From the NCBI GenBank assembly GCA_003519965.1, contig DOVS01000170.1, positions 1 through 8,553 of the forward strand: 8,553 bases of DNA. The letters run 5' to 3'. This DNA comes from Betaproteobacteria bacterium (GTDB lineage Bacteria; Pseudomonadota; Gammaproteobacteria; Burkholderiales; UBA9220). The notes beneath the pieces were generated by a model, which saw nothing but the letters and a program-made list of their open reading frames with translations, searched no databases and was not told the origin of the DNA. This document shows, one piece after another, positions 1 to 6,332 of this stretch (positions are counted from its first letter, which is position 1; every line of letters begins with the position of its first letter). Made by a program: the position numbers and the translations under genes.

Positions 1-385
1 CTGCATGGTGAACGGCGCCGGTCTGGCGATGGCGACCATGGATTTGATTAAGCTACACGGCGGCAAGCCCGCGAACTTTCTCGATGTGGGCGGCGGCGCG
101 ACAGCGCAGACCGTGGCGCGCGCGTTTAAAATCATCCTCGCCGATCCCCATGTCAACGCCGTGCTGGTCAATATTTTCGGCGGCATCATGCGTTGCGACA
201 TTATTGCCGAGGGTATTGTCGATGCAGTACGCGATGTTGGGGTCAACGTTCCCGTGGTCGTGCGCCTGGAAGGAACGAACGTCGAGCAAGGCCGCGCTAT
301 GCTGGTGGAAAGCGGTCTCGCCATTATTTCCGCCGCTGGCTTGACCGACGCCGCGAAACAGGCGGTCGCTGCGGCGGCCCGTTAA
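1..385 (+). CDS. sucC: Succinyl-CoA synthetase (ADP-forming) beta subunit, 3' part
   Basis: This is the C-terminal part of SucC, which with SucD makes ATP or GTP from succinyl-CoA in the TCA cycle in the cytosol. About 127 residues are visible out of a family length near 388; the gene begins left of the window and its frame is open to the left edge. The stretch beginning [14 protein letters not shown], then FLDVGGGA, the [15 protein letters not shown] segment and [11 protein letters not shown] are hallmark sequences of the C-terminal ligase/CoA-binding domain, which forms the interface with the alpha subunit. The ATG at position 5 is internal to the protein (the Met of CMVNGAG) and is not a start. 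The TAA stop at 383-385 lies 13 bases before sucD, consistent with one transcript. No frameshift or unusual residue is seen. Confidence 0.97.
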   Translation, partial: CMVNGAGLAMATMDLIKLHGGKPANFLDVGGGATAQTVARAFKIILADPHVNAVLVNIFGGIMRCDIIAEGIVDAVRDVGVNVPVVVRLEGTNVEQGRAMLVESGLAIISAAGLTDAAKQAVAAAAR

Positions 386-398
386 CACCGAGAAGTCA

Positions 399-1280
<882 letters not shown>

Positions 1281-1284
1281 CGCC

Positions 1285-2892
1285 GTGAAAGTCGCTATCG
1301 CCCAAATTAATTGCACCGTTGGAGACTTGGACGGGAACGCCGCCAAAGTATTGGATTACGCGCGTCGAGCGGCGGCGCTGGGCGCCGAGCTGTTAGTGGC
1401 CCCGGAGTTGGCGTTAACGGGTTATCCGCCCGAAGACTTGCTTCTCCGGGAAGGGTTTTACCACGCGTGCGATGCGGTGCTATATCGCATGGCGCGGGAA
1501 GCGCCGGAGATCACATTGGTGGTTGGCCACCCGCGCCAGGAAGGCGGACGGCGCTATAACGCGGCGTCGGTGTTGCGGAACGGCAAGGTGGCGCGCACCT
1601 ATGACAAACAAAAGCTGCCCAACCATTCGGTATTCGACGAAGTGCGCTATTTTACGCCGGGGGCGGCGCCCTGCGTCTTCGAGCAGTCGGGGATAAAGTT
1701 CGGCGTCAATATCTGTGCCGATATTTGGGAAGAGGGCGCGCCGACTTGCAGCTCCCAGGACGGCGCCGAAGTCTTGCTGGTGTTGAACGCCTCTCCTTAT
1801 CACATGGAAAAGCAGTCTTCCCGCTACGAAGCGGTGCGCGACCGCATTGGCGAGTGCGGGCTGCCGATGATCTACGCCAATATGGTGGGCGGCCAGGACG
1901 AATTGATCTTCGACGGCGCTTCTTTTGTCATGGATAACCGCGGCGGCTTAGTTCACCAGCTCCCCTTATTCGAGGAATGCCTGCGTCTTGTCGAATTGGA
2001 GGGCGGCGTTCCCCGGCAGGGCGCTATCGTTCCTCAACCGGCAGTCGATGAAAGCGTTTATCGGGCGTTGTGCCTGGGCGTGAAGGATTATCTTGAGAAG
2101 AACGATTTTCCCGGCGTCGTGATCGGTTTGTCGGGCGGGATCGACTCCGCTTTAACATTGGCGGTGGCGGTGGATGCGCTGGGGGCGGAGCGGGTGCAGG
2201 CGGTCATGATGCCATCCCAGTTTACCGCCGACATCAGTTTGCAGGATGCCGAGGAAATAGCGGCGATTCACGGCGTACGCTATAGCACGTTGCCAATCAA
2301 AGGGGCGTTCGACGCTGTTTTAAATCTTCTGGCGGACGAATTCAAGCGCCTGCCGTTCGATACCGCCGAGGAAAATATTCAAGCCCGCATTCGCGGCATG
2401 CTGTTGATGGCGTTGTCGAACAAATATGGATCGATTGTGCTGACCACCGGCAATAAGAGCGAAATGGCGGTTGGCTACGCCACGCTGTACGGCGACATGG
2501 CGGGCGGCTTCGCGGTATTGAAGGACGTGCCCAAAACGCTGGTGTACCGCTTGGCCCATTATCGCAACCGGCTAGGGCGGGTCATTCCAGAGCGAGTGAT
2601 CCGGCGCGCGCCGTCCGCGGAACTGCGGGCGAATCAGACCGACCAAGATCTATTGCCCCCTTATGAGATACTGGATCAGATTCTGGAAGCTTATGTCGAG
2701 CACGACATTTGCCCCGCTGAAATCGCAGCGCTGGGTTTCGACGAACAGATCGTGCGGCGGGTGGTGCGGCTGATCGATCTTAACGAGTACAAACGGCGGC
2801 AGGCTCCAGTGGGCGTGCGTATCACCCATCGAGGATTCGGCAAGGACCGGCGCTATCCCATCACCTCGAAATATCGTCCCTGGTTGGAATAA
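1285..2892 (+). CDS. nadE: Glutamine-dependent NAD+ synthetase
   Basis: This cytosolic two-domain enzyme converts nicotinate adenine dinucleotide to NAD+ using ATP and ammonia released from glutamine, the last step of NAD synthesis. It has 535 residues, the usual length for the bacterial class with a fused amidase. The N-terminal nitrilase-type glutaminase domain (about 1-260) shows the expected catalytic triad: Glu41 in APELALTGYPPEDLL, Lys108 in YDKQKLPN, and Cys144 in NICADIW. The C-terminal synthetase domain (about 265-535) carries the PP-loop SGGIDS at 283-288, then TGNKSEMAVGYATLYGDMAGG, and ends with the family motif FGKDRRYPIT. The frame is open much further upstream, inside sucD, but homology begins at GTG 1285 (MKVAIAQIN). 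This start is 4 bases after the sucD stop, suggesting translational coupling; only a weak Shine-Dalgarno (GAAG in the sucD tail) is visible. Link with sucCD looks co-transcriptional. Confidence 0.96.
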   Translation: MKVAIAQINCTVGDLDGNAAKVLDYARRAAALGAELLVAPELALTGYPPEDLLLREGFYHACDAVLYRMAREAPEITLVVGHPRQEGGRRYNAASVLRNGKVARTYDKQKLPNHSVFDEVRYFTPGAAPCVFEQSGIKFGVNICADIWEEGAPTCSSQDGAEVLLVLNASPYHMEKQSSRYEAVRDRIGECGLPMIYANMVGGQDELIFDGASFVMDNRGGLVHQLPLFEECLRLVELEGGVPRQGAIVPQPAVDESVYRALCLGVKDYLEKNDFPGVVIGLSGGIDSALTLAVAVDALGAERVQAVMMPSQFTADISLQDAEEIAAIHGVRYSTLPIKGAFDAVLNLLADEFKRLPFDTAEENIQARIRGMLLMALSNKYGSIVLTTGNKSEMAVGYATLYGDMAGGFAVLKDVPKTLVYRLAHYRNRLGRVIPERVIRRAPSAELRANQTDQDLLPPYEILDQILEAYVEHDICPAEIAALGFDEQIVRRVVRLIDLNEYKRRQAPVGVRITHRGFGKDRRYPITSKYRPWLE

Positions 2893-2946
2893 TGGCGGTT
2901 AATCCAAGAGGGAAGAGTACCGCTTAGCGGTTCTGAATGTCGCGGG
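2893..2946. terminator. Convergent nadE/bamD gap with a small inverted repeat
   Basis: The 54 bases between the converging stop codons contain a perfect 5-bp inverted repeat with a 3-base loop, ACCGC-TTA-GCGGT, at 2919-2931. It could act for both strands, but the stem is short and no T-run follows on either side, so it does not meet the usual criteria for an intrinsic terminator. A second GCGGT at 2895-2899 could pair with the same ACCGC. This is the only candidate stop signal for the two converging transcripts that I can see. Confidence 0.25.
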
Positions 2947-3738
2947 CTACCATAGCTTCCACCAAGGTTTGGCGTGCGTTTCGGCGTGGGTGAGGTAGGT
3001 GCTGTGGGGGAAATTCAGCTTCAGCACGCGTAGCGTGTCATGCGTTAGCCGTGTCATTCCCATCGCCTTATATCCTTCCGCCATAATGATGAGCGCTTGC
3101 TCGATAGCGGGGGCGTGCGGGTAGTTTTTTACCGCGCCTTGGGCCCGGTTGACCGCGGCGAGATAGGCGCCGCGGTGCATATAGTAGCTGGCGACGGCTA
3201 TTTCGTGGGCGGCTAGAGTGTTCACTAAGTAATGCATGCGCGCCAGCGCGTCCGGGGTGTACTTACTATCAGGAAAGCGGGTGACGAGTTTCTTGAACGC
3301 TTCAAAGGATTCCCGCGCCGCCTTGGGATCGCGGTCGACCAAATTCTTGCTGCCCAGTCCCAAGCGGCTTAACAGCCCTAGATTCGCGTTAAAGTTGACC
3401 ACGCCTTTTAAATAGTAGACGTAATCGACATGGGGATGGTTGGGATGCAGCCGGATAAAGCGGTTACAAGCGGAGATCGCGGAAACCGGTTCGTCGTCCT
3501 TGTAGTAAGCGTAGGCGACTTCCAACTGCGCTTGCTGGGCGTAACGGCCGTAGGGGTAGCGGGCTTCCAACTTCTCGAAATATTTAATGGCGTCCTCGTA
3601 GGCGCCGTCGTTCATTTTGTCCTGCGCCGTGCTATACAGCTTTTGCGCCGACCAGCCCGCCGTTTCGTCCTGTACTTTCGGCAATAGGCCGCAGCCGGTT
3701 AACAAGAGGAGAACAATTACCGCTACACTACGCTTCAT
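2947..3738 (-). CDS. bamD: Outer membrane assembly lipoprotein BamD
   Basis: BamD (formerly YfiO/ComL) is the essential periplasm-facing lipoprotein of the BAM complex, which inserts beta-barrel proteins into the outer membrane together with BamA. The 263-residue product begins MKRSVAVIVLLLLTGCG, a short lipoprotein signal peptide with lipobox L-T-G-Cys16, the predicted lipidated residue. The mature part is made of TPR-type helical repeats with BamD wording: KLYSTAQDKMNDGAYEDAIKYFEKLEARYPYGRYAQQAQLEVAYAYYK (split by helix turns), FIRLHPNHPHVDYVYYLKG, and DRDPKAARESFEAFKKLVTRFPDSKY. It ends in WWKLW, as I recall from betaproteobacterial members. The ATG at 3738-3736 is the natural start because the signal peptide begins there; no clear Shine-Dalgarno precedes it. 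It is divergent from rluD, as in many proteobacteria, but with overlapping start codons. A perfect TATAAT lies 26 bases upstream, inside rluD. Confidence 0.96.
   Translation of the reverse strand: MKRSVAVIVLLLLTGCGLLPKVQDETAGWSAQKLYSTAQDKMNDGAYEDAIKYFEKLEARYPYGRYAQQAQLEVAYAYYKDDEPVSAISACNRFIRLHPNHPHVDYVYYLKGVVNFNANLGLLSRLGLGSKNLVDRDPKAARESFEAFKKLVTRFPDSKYTPDALARMHYLVNTLAAHEIAVASYYMHRGAYLAAVNRAQGAVKNYPHAPAIEQALIIMAEGYKAMGMTRLTHDTLRVLKLNFPHSTYLTHAETHAKPWWKLW
3699..3729 (+). promoter_or_regulatory. Possible weak promoter for rluD inside bamD
   Basis: A TTAACA (3699-3704, five of six matches to the -35 consensus) and TACACT (3724-3729, four of six matches to the -10 consensus) precede the rluD ATG. 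The 19-base spacer is longer than optimal. If used, transcription would begin at about the rluD ATG itself, giving a leaderless message. An AGAGGAGA run at 3705-3712 is too far from ATG 3737 to be a normal ribosome site. This is a pattern match only. Confidence 0.2.
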
Positions 3739-4714
3739 GGCTGAACCCGAGAAAAATTTACTGGATTATAACGCAAACGCCGCGCAACTCCAGCCGTTCG
3801 ACCTGGTGATTCCGCCGGAATACGCCGGGCTGCGGCTGGATCAGGCATTGCAGAAATTACTGCCGGCTTATTCCCGCAGCCGCTTGCAGGATTGGATTCG
3901 GCGAGAGCAGGTGCGCCTCGACGGTAAGGCGGCGACCCCCAAGCAAAACGTATGGGGAGGCGAGCGGGTGGCGGTGGCGCCGTTGGCGCATCCCTCCGAA
4001 CTGCCTTATGCCGCCGAGGCGATGAGCCTCGACATTATTTATGAGGACGAGTGGCTGCTGGTTATCAATAAACCCCCGGGGCTGGTTGTTCATCCCGCGA
4101 GCGGTCATTGGCAGGGAACGTTGCTCAACGCGCTGCTGCATCACTGTTCCCGTTTGGCGGATATTCCCCGCGCGGGAATTGTCCATCGGCTCGACAAAGA
4201 GACCAGCGGTTTGCTGGTGGTGGCGAAAACTTTGACGGCGCAAACCGATCTCGTCCGTCAGTTACAGGCGCGCAGTGTGCGGCGCGAGTATCTCGCGGTG
4301 GTGCATGGCGTGATTGCGCGCGAAGGCGCGGTGACGGCGCCGATTGGCCGGCATCCTCGCTACCGCACCAAGATGGCGGTTGTGGCGGCCGGCAAGCCGG
4401 CAGTCACCCATTACACGGCCGTCGAGCGATTCGCCGCGTGTAGCTTGCTACAATGCCGTTTGGAAACGGGGCGCACCCATCAGATCCGGGTGCATCTGCA
4501 ATCCATCGGCCACTCGTTGGTCGGCGATTCGGTGTACGGCGGCCACACGAAATTGAGCGTCGACGGCGAAACCGTCGTGTTTCGCCGCCAAGCGCTGCAT
4601 GCGGCCCGGTTAGGGTTGACGCACCCGGCTAGCCGGATCGAGATGGCCTGGCAGGCGGAGACGCCGGAGGACATGCGGCGGTTGACGGCCGCGCTGCGCG
4701 GTGGCGCGCGCTGA
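3737..4714 (+). CDS. rluD: 23S rRNA pseudouridine(1911/1915/1917) synthase RluD
   Basis: RluD converts uridines of helix 69 in 23S rRNA to pseudouridine during late ribosome assembly. The 325-residue product (E. coli about 326) has an N-terminal S4 RNA-binding domain around residues 22-85 (GLRLDQALQKLLPAYSRSR, then VRLDGK) and the RluA-family catalytic domain from about 95 (DEWLLVINKPPGLVVHPASG). The catalytic Asp153 is in GIVHRLDKETSGLLVVAKT, and GRTHQIRVHLQSIGH and LVGDSVYGG follow. The wording fits RluD better than RluC, and the divergent bamD neighbour agrees. The open frame extends upstream across bamD to 3617, but ATG 3737 is the plausible start; GTG 3806 is an alternative that would remove about 23 residues before the S4 domain. 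Neither has a convincing Shine-Dalgarno. rmuC follows 16 bases later, probably on the same transcript. Confidence 0.95.
   Translation: MAEPEKNLLDYNANAAQLQPFDLVIPPEYAGLRLDQALQKLLPAYSRSRLQDWIRREQVRLDGKAATPKQNVWGGERVAVAPLAHPSELPYAAEAMSLDIIYEDEWLLVINKPPGLVVHPASGHWQGTLLNALLHHCSRLADIPRAGIVHRLDKETSGLLVVAKTLTAQTDLVRQLQARSVRREYLAVVHGVIAREGAVTAPIGRHPRYRTKMAVVAAGKPAVTHYTAVERFAACSLLQCRLETGRTHQIRVHLQSIGHSLVGDSVYGGHTKLSVDGETVVFRRQALHAARLGLTHPASRIEMAWQAETPEDMRRLTAALRGGAR
3765..3770 (-). promoter_or_regulatory. Candidate -10 box of the bamD promoter, inside rluD
   Basis: Read on the minus strand these six bases are TATAAT, a perfect sigma-70 -10 box, ending 26 bases before the bamD ATG. Transcription from it would give a leader of roughly 20 bases. 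No good -35 box is found at 16-18 bases spacing (CTGGAG at 17), and the TGn extension is not in place. It lies within codons 10-12 of rluD (Leu-Asp-Tyr-Asn region), which is expected if the two genes have no intergenic space. Confidence 0.4.
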
Positions 4715-4717
4715 TTG

Positions 4718-4727
4718 AGGGGAAGGA
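4718..4727 (+). promoter_or_regulatory. Strong ribosome binding site of rmuC
   Basis: The run AGGGGAAGGA just after the rluD stop is a strong, doubled Shine-Dalgarno sequence. The AGGGG part is 8 bases from ATG 4731 and fixes that start. It contrasts with the absence of clear sites at bamD and rluD. Confidence 0.7.
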
Positions 4728-4730
4728 ATT

Positions 4731-6155
4731 ATGCAACAAATCTTATTCGGCACCATGGTGTTGCTGGTTTTATTCGCCTTTGTCTGGATGGCGTTTAGAG
4801 TTTACAAATTCACGCAGTCGCAGCATGAATTTCCGGATCATATCGCGCACTTGCTGGAAGAAAAGCATCGCGCCATGCTGAACGATCTGCACGACGGCTT
4901 GACCAAGCAAGGAGACCGCCTCAACGCGGTGTTGGCCGAGACGACCGAGCGCTTGCGCAGCGTGATTACCCTGGAATTAAAACTGACCCGGGAGTCGATG
5001 CAAGCCTCGCAGTTTTCCCAGGCGGAAAACTTGTCGCAAAACCGCGAGGCGGTCGCGAAACACTTGTCGGAATTTTCCATGGCGCTGCAAGGCAAATTGG
5101 ATACGATCCATACCGAAGTGATGACGAAACTTCTGGAAACGCTGGGAGAACAAACCCGGGCGGAACGAGAGTTGTTTCAAGACACCATGCGCTCCACCAC
5201 CCAGCAGTTGACCGCCGCCATCGACAACCTAACCCAAACGGTGGATGGGCGGCTAGAACAAATCAGCGGCCGGGTGTCGGAACGGCTGGACGAGGGATTC
5301 AAAAAGACCAACGAAACATTCGCCAATGTGATGACACCGTTGGCGACGATCGACGAGGCGCAGAAAAAGATCGACGGCCTGACCAGCAACGTGGTCAGCC
5401 TTCAGGAGTTGCTGGGCGACAAGCGCGCCCGCGGCGCTTTTGGCGAGGTGCAGCTGGAATCCTTGGTGCGCAATATCCTACCTCAGCAGAGTTACGCCAT
5501 GCAATACACTTTCAGCAACGGCAGCCGCGTCGACTGCGTGCTGTTTTTGCCGGAACCGACCGGTACCGTGGCGGTGGACTCTAAGTTTCCCATGGAAAAC
5601 TACCACCGTATGTTTATCGCCGAGTTACCGGAAGCGGAGCGCGCCCAAGCACAGAAATTATTTAAGGCCGACGTGAAAAAGCATATCGACGCCATCGGCG
5701 GCAAGTATATCATTGCCAATGAGACCAGCGACGGCGCCGTCATGTTTATTCCGGCGGAAGCGGTGTTTGCCGAAATTCACGCCTATCATCCCGATTTGGT
5801 GAGCTACGCGATGCAGCAGCGGGTGTGGCTCGTTTCGCCCACGACCATGATGGCGGTGTTGAATACCGCCCGCGCGGTGATTAAAGACGTAGAAACCCGT
5901 AAGCAAGTACACATCATCAAGGAAAGCCTGGGCAAGTTGGCTAAGGAGTTTGGGCGTTTCGACATGCGCATGAAGAAATTGGCGGATCATATCCGCCTGG
6001 CCCATCAAGACGCCGAGGAGGTGCAGGTGACCAGCCAGAAGATCAGCCGTCATTTTTCCCAGATAGAGAATGTAGAGCTGGAGCAGGCGTCTCCCGCCGC
6101 GATTGACGTGCTGAATCGGGAAGAGGGGGTGGAAGATAGCGAGAAGGTCGTTTGA
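4731..6155 (+). CDS. rmuC: DNA recombination/limitation protein RmuC
   Basis: RmuC limits inversion-type recombination at short inverted repeats in E. coli; the molecular activity is poorly defined, but the family is classed with restriction-endonuclease-like folds. At 474 residues it matches the E. coli length (475). An N-terminal membrane anchor is visible at residues 4-22 (LFGTMVLLVLFAFVWM), followed by a long helical, coiled-coil-like region rich in Leu, Glu and Gln up to about 220. The conserved RmuC domain follows: LLGDKRARGAFGEVQLESLVR (split at G238 by the GEVQLE motif), then Asp268 in RVDCVLFLPEP and Asp283-x-Lys285 in VDSKFPMENYHRM, which resembles the D...(D/E)xK nuclease core, and WLVSPTTMMAVLNTAR. 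The start has a strong ribosome site. It lies 16 bases after rluD and is likely co-transcribed. Confidence 0.95.
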   Translation: MQQILFGTMVLLVLFAFVWMAFRVYKFTQSQHEFPDHIAHLLEEKHRAMLNDLHDGLTKQGDRLNAVLAETTERLRSVITLELKLTRESMQASQFSQAENLSQNREAVAKHLSEFSMALQGKLDTIHTEVMTKLLETLGEQTRAERELFQDTMRSTTQQLTAAIDNLTQTVDGRLEQISGRVSERLDEGFKKTNETFANVMTPLATIDEAQKKIDGLTSNVVSLQELLGDKRARGAFGEVQLESLVRNILPQQSYAMQYTFSNGSRVDCVLFLPEPTGTVAVDSKFPMENYHRMFIAELPEAERAQAQKLFKADVKKHIDAIGGKYIIANETSDGAVMFIPAEAVFAEIHAYHPDLVSYAMQQRVWLVSPTTMMAVLNTARAVIKDVETRKQVHIIKESLGKLAKEFGRFDMRMKKLADHIRLAHQDAEEVQVTSQKISRHFSQIENVELEQASPAAIDVLNREEGVEDSEKVV

Positions 6156-6166
6156 CGGTAAACGCC

Positions 6167-6259
6167 ATGGGGGCGCTCGAGCGCGGCGGAGCCATTTTCG
6201 CGCTTCCGGCCATCGTCGGCCCATTGTTGGCGGTGGAGAAGCCCTTCGCTGAAGATTAG
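6167..6259 (+). CDS. Possible 30-residue hydrophobic peptide (doubtful)
   Basis: An ATG at 6167 opens 30 codons ending in TAG at 6257-6259. The product MGALERGGAIFALPAIVGPL continues with a short acidic tail ending PFAED and has a hydrophobic middle. No Shine-Dalgarno stands at proper distance; AAGG at 6144-6147 would instead serve a TTG at 6152 that overlaps the rmuC stop. A 30-codon run in GC-rich DNA is easily random, and the palindrome at 6173-6184 falls inside it. I do not recognise it and list it mainly so that the gap is described. Confidence 0.12.
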   Translation: MGALERGGAIFALPAIVGPLLAVEKPFAED

Positions 6260-6269
6260 CGTCGATTTT

Positions 6270-6307
6270 GTTCGAATGAATGTATTTTTCTGCGTTCGAT
6301 ATTGAAT
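6270..6307 (+). repeat. Spaced imperfect direct repeat upstream of the sensor gene
   Basis: Two copies of GTTCGA followed by TGAAT occur at 6270-6281 (one base between the parts) and 6294-6307 (three bases between the parts). The GTTCGA units are 24 bases apart, a little over two helical turns. The first copy also contains the palindrome TTCGAA. The position 25-60 bases before the start codon would suit an operator, but the repeat may be chance in AT-rich DNA. Confidence 0.3.
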
Positions 6308-6332
6308 TTCAGGCGCGTTTCAGCGCTAATGC

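Larger units (their letters stand above)
6156..6332. other. Intergenic region with palindrome and AT-rich leader
   Basis: This 177-base gap has two halves. The left half (to about 6259) is GC-rich and contains the perfect 12-bp palindrome GCGCTCGAGCGC at 6173-6184, which has no T-run after it and so is not a good intrinsic terminator. The right half (6260-6332) is AT-rich and promoter-like, but I cannot fix a convincing -35/-10 pair; GATATT at 6299-6304 is the best -10 candidate and is weak. A spaced direct repeat of GTTCGA and TGAAT lies at 6270-6281 and 6294-6307. The gap suggests that the downstream sensor gene has its own promoter. Confidence 0.6.

Noticed and set aside
3617..3736. Upstream extension of the rluD frame, giving a 365-residue protein
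   Set aside because: It is antisense to the start of bamD and has no RluD similarity. ATG 3737 gives the normal family length.
5658..6224. Minus-strand open frame of 188 codons overlapping the end of rmuC
   Set aside because: It is antisense to a well-conserved RmuC domain, has His/Arg-rich shadow composition, and shows no recognisable motif.
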